From positions 101,538 through 165,537 of the forward strand of contig NZ_LMLR01000016.1 in assembly GCF_001422645.1 (NCBI RefSeq): a stretch of DNA of 64,000 nucleotides. The letters are read 5' to 3'. The stretch is from Arthrobacter sp. Leaf69 (lineage in GTDB: Bacteria > Actinomycetota > Actinomycetes > Actinomycetales > Micrococcaceae). Below are positions 50,159 through 57,804 of this stretch, piece after piece (within the stretch, counting starts at the first letter, position 1; every line of letters begins with the position of its first letter). The notes below the pieces were generated by a model. It searched no databases. It worked only from the letters and a program-made list of their open reading frames with translations, and had not been told where the DNA came from. The position numbers and the translations under genes were made by a program.

Positions 50159-51271
50159 CTAGGCCCGCGTCCGGCGGATGCGCGCGGACGCCGCAAGCTG
50201 CGTCAGTACCGAGGCCGTGACGTCCCAGTCCATGCAGGCGTCTGTCACGCTCTGGCCGTAGACCAGCGCGTCCGCTCCGGCGGCGTGCTCGTCGACGTCG
50301 AGGTTCTGGGCACCGCCCACGAGGAAGCTCTCCAGCATGACGCCGGCAATGGCCCCGGCTGAGGCACCTCCGTGCTCCAGCTGTGAGCCGATTTCGAGGG
50401 CGACTTCCGCCTGCCGGTGGTGGTTCTTGCCGCTGTTGGCGTGGCTCGCGTCAACAATGAGGCGCGGGTTGAGCTGCTTGGCCGCGAGCTTGGCGGTGGT
50501 GGCCTCGACATCGGCGGCGGAGTAGTTTGGCCCCTTTCGCCCGCCGCGGAGGATGATGTGGGTGTCCGGGTTCCCTGCGGTGGAGACCAGAGCCGCCCGG
50601 CCGTCGCCGTCGATGCCGAGGAACGCCTGCGCCGCCCCGGCGGCGCTGCACGCGTCGAGCGCGACCTGCAGGTCGCCGTCGGTCCCGTTCTTGAAGCCGA
50701 TCGGCATGGACAGCCCGGACGCCAGCTGGCGGTGGATCTGGCTTTCGGTGGTGCGGGCGCCGATCGCGCCCCAGGAGACCAGGTCCGCCATGTACTGCGG
50801 GCTGATGGGTTCCAGGAACTCGGTCCCCGCCGGCAGGCCGAGCGCTGTGACCTGCTGCAGGAAGCGGCGCGCGGCGCGCAGCCCGGCGGCGATGTCGTGG
50901 CTGCCGTCGAGCCGGGGATCGTTGATGAGGCCCTTCCAGCCCACGGTGGTGCGGGGCTTCTCGAAGTATGCCCGCATCACGATCAGCAGGTCTTCCTTGT
51001 GCTGCTCGGCCTGGCTAACCAGCCGGCGGGCGTACTCCAGGCCGGCTTTCGGATCGTGGATGGAGCAGGGCCCCACAATGACGAGCAGGCGGTCATCGAC
51101 CCCGTCCATGATGGCGCGCACCTCGTCCCGGCCCCGGGCGACGACGTCGGCCAGGCGGGTGTCCAGCGGCAGTTCCGCGACGACGTCCTGCGGGGTCGGC
51201 AGCGGGGTGAACTCGCTGACACGCAGGTTCGAGGTGGACTGCTGGGATTCGGGGGCTGCTTCGATGCTCAT
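50159..51271 (-). CDS. 3-Deoxy-7-phosphoheptulonate (DAHP) synthase, class I
   Basis: 370 aa AroG/AroF-type enzyme. Conserved segments: VIVGPCSIHDPKAGLEYARRL, YFEKPRTTVGWKGLINDPRLDG, EFLEPISPQYMADLVSWGAIGARTTESQ, IGFKNGTDG and IVDASHANSGKNHHRQ. It condenses PEP and erythrose 4-phosphate, the first step of the shikimate pathway. ATG 51271 has a weak AGGA. Expression is probably attenuated by the aromatic leader peptide at 51389-51448 and the alternating stems before the gene. Confidence 0.95.
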   Translation of the reverse strand: MSIEAAPESQQSTSNLRVSEFTPLPTPQDVVAELPLDTRLADVVARGRDEVRAIMDGVDDRLLVIVGPCSIHDPKAGLEYARRLVSQAEQHKEDLLIVMRAYFEKPRTTVGWKGLINDPRLDGSHDIAAGLRAARRFLQQVTALGLPAGTEFLEPISPQYMADLVSWGAIGARTTESQIHRQLASGLSMPIGFKNGTDGDLQVALDACSAAGAAQAFLGIDGDGRAALVSTAGNPDTHIILRGGRKGPNYSAADVEATTAKLAAKQLNPRLIVDASHANSGKNHHRQAEVALEIGSQLEHGGASAGAIAGVMLESFLVGGAQNLDVDEHAAGADALVYGQSVTDACMDWDVTASVLTQLAASARIRRTRA

Positions 51272-51312
51272 GTGCGGGGGTCCTGTTCCGGGGGTGCGGA
51301 GCGGGCCCAGAT

Positions 51313-51388
51313 CAGAGCCCGCCGGGAAATGGCGAAGGGCAGAGAATGATCTCTGCCCTGTTGGCTCTGAAGGAAGGTTGGATGCGTG
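51313..51388 (-). other. Attenuator stems between leader peptide and DAHP synthase gene
   Basis: Read on the minus strand: ACGCATCCAAC (51387-51377) can pair with leader codons GTTGGTATGCGT (51438-51427, one bulge). CAGAGCCAA (51369-51361) can pair either with leader codons TTGGCTCTG (51419-51411) or, over 7 bp, with GGGCTCTG (51320-51313). A tight hairpin GGGCAGAGA-TCAT-TCTCTGCCC (51358-51337) lies between. The first two pairings cross, so they exclude each other. There is no T-run, so control could be on translation or via Rho. Confidence 0.65.
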
Positions 51389-51448
51389 TCAGCTAGACGC
51401 GGGCCCCTCCAGAGCCAACGAAAAATACGCATACCAACGGTTAGTCAT
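51389..51448 (-). CDS. Aromatic-codon leader peptide of the DAHP synthase gene
   Basis: 19 aa, MTNRWYAYFSLALEGPASS, starting at ATG 51448, 117 nt before the DAHP synthase ATG. Trp5, Tyr6, Tyr8 and Phe9 are clustered, the mark of ribosome-stalling leader peptides for aromatic amino acid genes. A -10-like TATGGT is 6 nt upstream of the ATG with TTGCCG at -35 spacing 18, so translation appears leaderless. Codons for Trp-Tyr-Ala and for Leu-Ala-Leu are complementary to downstream segments. Confidence 0.8.
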   Translation of the reverse strand: MTNRWYAYFSLALEGPASS

Positions 51449-51454
51449 GACTCG

Positions 51455-51484
51455 ACCATAGCCCGGCGATTGTCTCCTCGGCAA
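51455..51484 (-). promoter_or_regulatory. Promoter of the DAHP synthase leader
   Basis: TTGCCG (51484-51479), 18-nt spacer, TATGGT (51460-51455), then 6 nt to the leader ATG. Confidence 0.55.
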
Positions 51485-51532
51485 AGTCCGGCCCGTAACA
51501 TAGTGGCCCTGGCCGAAAGATCAGCTGTGGGG

Positions 51533-52222
51533 TCACGCCCCGGGGCCCAGCCCGGCTTCCGCGTAGTAGCCCTCGATATGGTCCGCCACCAGCTGCGCCG
51601 CGCGGCCGCCGTCGTGACTGGTGATGGCCGCCAGGATCCCCCGGTGTTCCGCGCGGAGCCTGGTGGCAGTGGCATCCCAGTCAGGGAGGTTTCCGGTGAG
51701 GCGTCCGGCATAATCCTGGATGGCTTCGCGCAGGGAACCCATCATCGCGCTGACCACGGCATTGCCCGCGGCATCCGCGAGGGCCAGATGGAAGCGGACA
51801 TCCAGGCCAAGGAATTCCTCCGTCCCGGCGCAGCCGTCCATCTGCTCCAGCAGCCGGGCCGCCTCGGCGAGGGCGGGCGACTCCGGCCGCGCCCGGGAGG
51901 CGGCCCAAGACTCCAGCAGCACGCGCGTCTCCACGACGTCCCGGACGGGCAGGTGCGAGGTGGCGACGTGCAGCCGGAGCGCCGAGCCCAGGGCCGCGGT
52001 GGGATCGGCGATGACGACGGTCCCCGCATCCGGGCCCGAACCCACCCCGGCGCGGAGCACACCCATAGCCTCCAGGACGCGGATGGCTTCCCGGACGGAT
52101 GTGCGGGAGACCTGGAGCTGCTCGGCGAGCGAGCGCTCGGCCGGGAGCCGCCCGCCCACAGCCAGTTGGCCGCTGGAAAGCTGGCCCTCGATCCACTGCA
52201 GGACAAGCTGGTGGGTACGCAT
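51533..52222 (-). CDS. GntR/FCD-family regulator, LldR-like
   Basis: 229 aa. Winged-helix start (LPAERSLAEQLQVSRTSVREAIRVLEAMGVL, about 23-53) and an FCD ligand-binding C-terminal domain with conserved acidic/His residues (DVRFHLALADAAGNAV). Divergent from lldD, with two identical operators matching TNGTNNNACNA in between, so it should repress lldD and itself in the absence of lactate. ATG 52222 is 6 nt from TAGTAT, a leaderless-type start. Confidence 0.88.
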   Translation of the reverse strand: MRTHQLVLQWIEGQLSSGQLAVGGRLPAERSLAEQLQVSRTSVREAIRVLEAMGVLRAGVGSGPDAGTVVIADPTAALGSALRLHVATSHLPVRDVVETRVLLESWAASRARPESPALAEAARLLEQMDGCAGTEEFLGLDVRFHLALADAAGNAVVSAMMGSLREAIQDYAGRLTGNLPDWDATATRLRAEHRGILAAITSHDGGRAAQLVADHIEGYYAEAGLGPGA

Positions 52223-52279
52223 GCGCTCATACTACTTGATGTGGTTGGACCACACGCCTAGACTGTGGTTGGACCACAC
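52223..52279. promoter_or_regulatory. Twin LldR-type operators between the regulator and lldD
   Basis: GTGGTTGGACCACAC occurs at 52241-52255 and 52265-52279, 24 bp apart. Each contains TGGTTGGACCA, a full match to the GntR/FadR consensus. The regulator's -10 TAGTAT (52234-52229) directly adjoins the first copy. Confidence 0.8.
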
Positions 52280-52358
52280 TCCCCCGACGGCTGAGCTTAG
52301 CTCCTTGGTCCGGCGGGGTCCCGACATCCAGGAACACCAGACCTGCCCGGAGGCAGCA

Positions 52359-53687
52359 ATGACGCAGACGATCGAACCCGGCATCCCCGAGGCGCCCACG
52401 ACACCCGCAGACACCGGCACGGGCAGCCCCTTAGCCGCACCCGCCCCGGGGAGCATCCCGGCAGCCCTCAAGCGCCGTGTCCCCAAGTATTCGGACCTCG
52501 CCCCGCTGATGCAGTTCAAGAAGCCCGAGTTCAGCCGCGCCGCCAGGCTGCGGCGCGCCAGCACCATCTGGGACCTCAGGGACATGGCCAAACGGCGCAC
52601 CCCACAGGCCCCGTTCGACTACACCGACGGTGCCGCCGAAGGTGAAATCACGCTCCGCCGTGCCCGCGAGGCCTTCCTGGACATCGAGTTCCGCCCCGGT
52701 ATCCTGCGCGACGTCTCCCGCGTGGACCTCGGGACGCAGATCCTTGGCAAGCCGTCCCGGTTGCCGGTCGGCATCGCACCCACCGGCTTCACCCGGATGA
52801 TGCAGTCCGAGGGCGAGTACGCCGGGTCCCAGGCCGCCGCCGCCGCCGGCATCCCCTACACCCTCTCCACCATGGGCACGGCCTCCATCGAGGACGTGGC
52901 CGCCGCAGCACCCGGCGGCCGGAACTGGTTCCAGCTCTACCTGTGGACGGACCGCGACCGTTCGTTGGAACTGATCGAGCGCGCCGCCAGGGCCGGCAAC
53001 GACACCCTGATGGTCACCGTGGACACCGCCGTCGCCGGGGCCAGGCTGCGCGACGTCCGGAACGGCATGACCATCCCGCCGGCACTGACCGTCAAGACCG
53101 TGCTGGACGCGTCCTACCGGCCGGCGTGGTGGTTCAACTTCCTCACCCACGAGCCGCTGACCTTCGCGTCACTGTCGCGCTACACCGGAACGGTCGCGGA
53201 CCTGATCAACTCGATGTTCGACCCCACCCTGACGTTCGACGACCTCGACTGGCTGCGCGAAACGTGGAAGGGCAAGCTCGTGGTCAAGGGCATCCAGACC
53301 GTCGAGGACGCCCGCAGGGTGGTAGACCACGGCGCCGACGGCGTTGTGGTGTCCAACCATGGCGGCCGCCAGCTGGACCGGGCGCCGATCCCGTTCCACC
53401 TGCTTCCGGACGTCTCGGCGGCGCTCAAGGCGGACAACAGCGACGCGGCGGTCATTCTGGACACGGGCATCATGAGCGGCGCCGACATCATCGCCGCACT
53501 GGCCCTGGGCGCCGACTTCACACTGATCGGCCGCGCCTACCTCTACGGGTTGATGGCCGGCGGACGGGCCGGCGTGGACCGGGCCATCGAGATCCTGGAA
53601 AAGGACATGCTCCGCACCATGGCCCTGCTGGGCGTCAGCCGAATCTCGGAGCTGACCCCCGACCACGTGCGGATCCTCAAGAAGTAG
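52359..53687 (+). CDS. lldD: FMN-dependent alpha-hydroxy-acid dehydrogenase, L-lactate dehydrogenase LldD
   Basis: 442 aa; ATG 52359 follows CCGGAGG. TIM-barrel flavoenzyme with the catalytic His334 in SNHGGRQLDRAPIP, FMN-site residues in PVGIAPTGFTRMMQSEGE and LDTGIMSGADIIAALALGA. It oxidises L-lactate to pyruvate with electrons to quinone. The first about 40 residues are a Pro/Thr/Ala-rich extension. Controlled by the divergent LldR-like regulator. Other 2-hydroxy acids (glycolate, mandelate) are possible substrates, but the regulator pair favours lactate. Confidence 0.9.
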   Translation: MTQTIEPGIPEAPTTPADTGTGSPLAAPAPGSIPAALKRRVPKYSDLAPLMQFKKPEFSRAARLRRASTIWDLRDMAKRRTPQAPFDYTDGAAEGEITLRRAREAFLDIEFRPGILRDVSRVDLGTQILGKPSRLPVGIAPTGFTRMMQSEGEYAGSQAAAAAGIPYTLSTMGTASIEDVAAAAPGGRNWFQLYLWTDRDRSLELIERAARAGNDTLMVTVDTAVAGARLRDVRNGMTIPPALTVKTVLDASYRPAWWFNFLTHEPLTFASLSRYTGTVADLINSMFDPTLTFDDLDWLRETWKGKLVVKGIQTVEDARRVVDHGADGVVVSNHGGRQLDRAPIPFHLLPDVSAALKADNSDAAVILDTGIMSGADIIAALALGADFTLIGRAYLYGLMAGGRAGVDRAIEILEKDMLRTMALLGVSRISELTPDHVRILKK

Positions 53688-53722
53688 CCCGCAGTTCCGC
53701 GAGTGGGGCGGCGCGGGAGGTC

Positions 53723-55060
53723 CTAGATGAGGCCTTGGGCGAGCATCGCGTCGGCCACCTTCACGAAGCCGCCGATGTTCGCGCCCAGCACGTAGTTCCC
53801 CGGGTCCCCGTACTCGTCCGCGGTGGCCGCGCAGCGGTCATGGATTCCGACCATGATCTCGGTGAGCCGCTCTTCTGTGTGCGCGAAGGACCAGGAATCG
53901 CGGCTGGCGTTCTGCTGCATTTCCAGCGCGGAGGTTGCCACGCCTCCCGCGTTCGCGGCCTTGCCCGGGCCGAACAGGATGCCGGCCTCCTGGAACACCG
54001 CGACGGCGTCACGGGTCGAGGGCATGTTGGCGCCCTCCCCCACCGCGAGCAGCCCGTTGCGGACCAGCCGCGCGGCCGCGTCGCCGTCGAGCTCGTTCTG
54101 AGTGGCGCACGGCAGGGCCACAGTCGCGTCGAGGTCCCAGACGGAGCCGCCGTCCACGTAGGTGACGGCGGAACGCCGGGCTGCGTACTCCTTGAGCCGG
54201 CCGCGCTCCACCTCCTTGATCTGGCGCAGCAGCGCGACGTCGATCCCGGCCTCATCCACGATGTAACCGGAGGAATCGGAGCAGGCGACCACGCTGGCGC
54301 CGAGCGTCTGCGCCTTGGCGATCGCGTTGATGGCGACGTTGCCGGACCCGGAAACCACCACGCGCTGGCCGTCCAGGGAAAGGCCCCGGGTCTTGAGCAT
54401 TTCCTCGGCAAAGATCACGGTGCCGTAGCCGGTGGCTTCGGGCCGGACCAGGGAGCCGCCCCAGGAGATGCCCTTGCCGGTAAGGACACCGGATTCGTAG
54501 CGGTTGGTGATCCGCTTGTACTGCCCAAAGAGGTAGCCGATTTCGCGGCCGCCGACGCCGATATCCCCCGCCGGGACGTCCGTGTACTCGCCGATGTGGC
54601 GGTACAGCTCGGTCATGAAGGACTGGCAGAAGCGCATGATCTCGGCGTCGGAGCGACCACGGGGGTCGAAATCGGAACCGCCCTTGCCGCCGCCGATCGG
54701 CATCCCGGTGAGGGCATTCTTGAAGATCTGTTCGAAGCCGAGGAACTTCACGATGCCAAGGTTCACCGTGGGGTGGAACCGCAGTCCGCCCTTGAAGGGA
54801 CCAAGCGCCGAGTTGAACTCCACCCGGAAACCGCGGTTGATCTGGAAGCGGCCCGCGTCGTCCACCCACGGGACGCGGAAGATGATCTGCCGTTCGGGCT
54901 CGCAGAGCCGCTCCAGGACGGCGCCCTCCAGGAATTCGGGGTGCCGGTCATGGACCGGGCCGAGGCTTTCGAAGACCTCGGTGACGGCCTGGTGGAACTC
55001 CCCTTCGCCGGGATTCCGTGCCAGCACCGTGTCCCGGATGGCTTCAAGCCGTGCGTCCAT
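53723..55060 (-). CDS. gdhA: NADP-specific glutamate dehydrogenase
   Basis: 445 aa hexameric-type enzyme. Lys126 in [16 protein letters not shown] is the substrate-binding Lys, then [29 protein letters not shown]-type segments and the Rossmann [20 protein letters not shown]. The PAGDIGVG stretch with a catalytic Asp is diagnostic of the NADP type. It interconverts glutamate with 2-oxoglutarate and ammonia. ATG 55060 follows AGGGAG. The upstream region has an inverted repeat GTGAC-GCGG-GTCAC (55185-55198). Confidence 0.95.
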   Translation of the reverse strand: [445 protein letters not shown]

Positions 55061-55210
55061 TGCAACTCCCTAAACTTCAGCGCCCCTCATCGGGCGCACC
55101 AAAACAAGCCTTTCCATGGTTGCACCGGGCCGGAAGGGATATCCATTCGGGCACCGCTAATCGCCCCGTGTGACAGGAATGCCGGTGACGCGGGTCACAA
55201 ACGGGCAGGG

Positions 55211-55789
55211 TTACTTCTTGCGGCCGAACTTCGGCAGGTTGGCCAGGAGGTCGGCGGCTTTGGTGGCCGCCCGGCCGACGGTCCGGCCGATCTGCTGCGG
55301 CATTTTATCCTCGCCGGCCGTCCCCACGGGGAGAACGACGGCGGGACTCAGCGGGCTGCCGGCGGCCCGTCCGGCGAGCGCGGCGGCAGGCTGCGGAGCC
55401 GGAGCGGCGGTGGCGGCGGCGGCCAAGGTGTCCGGGACGGGTTGCAGCCGGTGGTCGGGCATCCGCGCCGGCGACGGCGCAGATGACGTTTCCTGTGCCG
55501 GTGGCTGTGCTGGTGCCGAGGCGGCGCTGGCGACGTCGAACGTCTCCAGCCAGTTGGCGATCCCGGCCAGCGGCTTGGGATTGAGTGTGTAGTAGCGTTT
55601 CTGGCCCTGGGCGCGCATGCTCACCAGGTCCGCTTCGCGGAGTACCTTCAGATGTTTGGAAATGGTGGGCTGGCTGGCCTCGAGCTCCTGGACCAGCTCC
55701 CCCACTGCTTTGTCCCCCTTGCGAAGGGATACCAGAATGTCACGCCGGGTTGCCTCAGCAATGACGGCAAATACGTCGTCTGTCACCAT
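55211..55789 (-). CDS. ArsR-family regulator with a long Ala/Pro-rich tail
   Basis: 192 aa from ATG 55789, set by TAGTGT 7 nt upstream. A winged helix fills residues 1-85: VFAVIAEATRRDILVSLRKG, ELEASQPTISKHLKVLREADLV, QGQKRYYTLNPKPL. No Cys-rich metal site is visible, so the signal is not obviously a metal. The last 100 residues are Ala/Pro-rich and end in a basic PKFGRKK. An unusual extension for ArsR proteins, perhaps a disordered contact region. Target unknown; a small membrane protein gene is divergent. Confidence 0.83.
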   Translation of the reverse strand: MVTDDVFAVIAEATRRDILVSLRKGDKAVGELVQELEASQPTISKHLKVLREADLVSMRAQGQKRYYTLNPKPLAGIANWLETFDVASAASAPAQPPAQETSSAPSPARMPDHRLQPVPDTLAAAATAAPAPQPAAALAGRAAGSPLSPAVVLPVGTAGEDKMPQQIGRTVGRAATKAADLLANLPKFGRKK

Positions 55790-55802
55790 GCCCTCCACAC
55801 TA
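55790..55802 (-). promoter_or_regulatory. Leaderless-type promoter of the arsR-like gene
   Basis: TAGTGT (55802-55797), 7-nt gap, ATG 55789. Confidence 0.5.
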
Positions 55803-55951
55803 GCGACATATACGCCGGATGGCATCCACTAATTGCGGCCCTCACTGCATGCGCCGGGCATTGCCCCGTGCCCGGCGCGGTGCTAGAACGGGACCCACCG
55901 CCTGCCCGGCGGGTGGGGCCGCAGCCTGAGGACGCAGAGGAGTGCACGACC

Positions 55952-56458
55952 ATGGGCGACATCTTCCGGAAACAGCTGTTCAACATCATCGCTGCCGTGT
56001 TCCTGGCCCTCTTCGTGATCGTCTGGGGCAACGTGCTGATCCAGGTCTGGGTGTTCATCCCGGAGATTCCGGGCACGCCGCCCAAGCTGAACGGGGCCGT
56101 CGTTTGTGCGGCCGGGGCGCTGTCCACGTCGCTGAGCTCACTGACCGCCTCCGCGCTCGGCTTCACCATGGCCGAGGTGCGCCGGGAGGAACAGGCCGGC
56201 GGGGGGTCCGCCGGACAGGCCAGCGAAGGCATCTTCGACGCCGGCGGGATCACCACAAAGCTGTCCGGCCGGGTCATCACGGCGTTGATGGTCTATCTGG
56301 TGATCGGGATGCTGGTGCTCGGCGTGTGGCTCGTGAAGGGCACCGCCTCCACCGATCTGATCGGGGCATTCTCGCTGTCGCTGCTGGGCTGGATCATTGG
56401 CGCGGCGGGGGTCGTGTTCCAGACCGAGAAGCCTAGCCCCCAGCCGTCCGCTGGTTAG
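55952..56458 (+). CDS. Small membrane protein, unknown function
   Basis: 168 aa. N-terminal helix (residues 10-30, IIAAVFLALFVIVWGNVLIQVW), a second hydrophobic stretch around 45-70, a polar Gly/Glu-rich loop, then two helices (about 108-128 and 137-157). The ribosome binding site GAGGAG is about 12 nt before ATG 55952. No family recognised. Divergent from the ArsR regulator gene, which may control it, but no operator was spotted. Confidence 0.6.
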   Translation: MGDIFRKQLFNIIAAVFLALFVIVWGNVLIQVWVFIPEIPGTPPKLNGAVVCAAGALSTSLSSLTASALGFTMAEVRREEQAGGGSAGQASEGIFDAGGITTKLSGRVITALMVYLVIGMLVLGVWLVKGTASTDLIGAFSLSLLGWIIGAAGVVFQTEKPSPQPSAG

Positions 56459-56477
56459 CCGCAACTGCCGGTCCCCG

Positions 56478-57701
56478 CTAGTCGAACCAGGGATCCAGCC
56501 CGTAGAGCGGAAAGACTTCCTTGCGGGTGGCCATGACCGTCCGGTCCACGGCGTCGTTCGGATCGAAACCGACTTCCCACGAGCGCCACCAGAGGTCGAC
56601 GTCGTCGCCCATCATCTCCGGTGCGGCCACACCGTATTTGGCCCCGTACTTCTCCTTCACGTAACTGCGCCAATCCTCCGGCACAGGCGTGCGCAACGGC
56701 ACGGGGCGCCCGGCCGCGATGGCGATCAGGTGGCTCCAGGCCCGCGGCACCACGGTGACCACGTTGTACCCCCCGCCGCCTGTGGAGATCCAGCGGTTGT
56801 CGCAATAGCGGTCCGCGAGGTTGCCGATGGCGGTGGCGGCCTCCCGCTGGCCGTCGACGCTGATGTTCAGGTGCGTGAGCGGGTCCAGCCGGTGGGAGTC
56901 GCAGCCGTGCTGGCTGACGATGACCTCCGGTTCGAACGCCCCGACGAGCTGCGGCACTACCGCGTGGAATGCCCGGAGCCAGCCGCCGTCACCGGTCCCG
57001 GCCGGCAGTGCCACGTTCACGGCGCTGCCTTGGGCGCTGGGCCCGCCGATCTCGTTGGCGTAACCGGTTCCCGGGAACAGGGTGAGCCCCGTTTCGTGCA
57101 GGGAAATCGTCAGTACCCGCGGATCGTCCCAGAAGATGCTCTGGGTTCCGTCGCCGTGATGGGCGTCGATGTCGATATACGCAACGCGCTGCACACCGCC
57201 GTCGAGCAGCCGCTGGATGGCCAGGGCCGCGTCGTTGTAAATGCAGAAACCGCTGGCGCGTTCGCGGGCCGCATGGTGCATGCCCCCGCCGAAGTTCACC
57301 GCTCGGACGGCGGTGCCGTCCAGAAGGGCGGCGGCTGCCAGGAGGGAGCCGCCCGCCAGCCGGGCACTCGCCTCGTGCATACCGGCAAAGGCCGGGTCGT
57401 CCTCAGTACCGAGTCCGCGGTCCAGGTCCGGGGTCCCGGGATCCGCGCTCACGCGCCGCACCGCGGCGACGAAGTCCGGGCTGTGGACCGTGCACAGCTC
57501 CGCGTCGCTGGCGACATCCGGGGCCGCCACCGTGACGTGGTCCAGGTCCAGCAGGCCAAGGCTCCCGGCCAGCCGGGCGGTGAGTTCCATCCGCTCCGGG
57601 GCCATCGGGTGGCCGTGGCCGAAATTGTAGGCGGTCATGGCTGGATCCCACACCACCGTCGTTGGCAGTGCGGTCTGTGCGAGCCCCGGCAGGTATGTCA
57701 T
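56478..57701 (-). CDS. acuC: Acetoin utilization protein AcuC / histone-deacetylase-like
   Basis: 407 aa from ATG 57701, fixed by TAGCCT 7 nt upstream; a TTG one codon earlier is open. HDAC fold: FGHGHPMAPERMELT, GGGMHHAARERASGFCIYNDAALAI, zinc-site YIDIDAHHGDGTQ (near residue 175), SLHETG and VSQHGCDSH. AcuC-type enzymes deacetylate acetyl-CoA synthetase to activate it. No acsA or acetoin genes are adjacent. Other class I/II-like deacetylase activities are possible. Confidence 0.9.
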   Translation of the reverse strand: MTYLPGLAQTALPTTVVWDPAMTAYNFGHGHPMAPERMELTARLAGSLGLLDLDHVTVAAPDVASDAELCTVHSPDFVAAVRRVSADPGTPDLDRGLGTEDDPAFAGMHEASARLAGGSLLAAAALLDGTAVRAVNFGGGMHHAARERASGFCIYNDAALAIQRLLDGGVQRVAYIDIDAHHGDGTQSIFWDDPRVLTISLHETGLTLFPGTGYANEIGGPSAQGSAVNVALPAGTGDGGWLRAFHAVVPQLVGAFEPEVIVSQHGCDSHRLDPLTHLNISVDGQREAATAIGNLADRYCDNRWISTGGGGYNVVTVVPRAWSHLIAIAAGRPVPLRTPVPEDWRSYVKEKYGAKYGVAAPEMMGDDVDLWWRSWEVGFDPNDAVDRTVMATRKEVFPLYGLDPWFD

Positions 57702-57714
57702 CAATCACAGGCTA
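57702..57714 (-). promoter_or_regulatory. Leaderless-type promoter of acuC
   Basis: TAGCCT (57714-57709), 7-nt gap, ATG 57701. Decides the start. Confidence 0.5.
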
Positions 57715-57804
57715 CCCGAGCGTGGGAGCCCCCTCCCCGGTCATTGCGCGGGGTTTAGTGGTTTACTACTGAAGGAAACAGTTTCTAGCAAGGAAATGTC
57801 ACAC

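Noticed and set aside
55185..55198. CRP/GlxR-type site upstream of gdhA
   Set aside because: GTGAC-GCGG-GTCAC has a 4-nt centre instead of the 6-nt spacing of TGTGA-N6-TCACA; kept only as a note in the gdhA entry.
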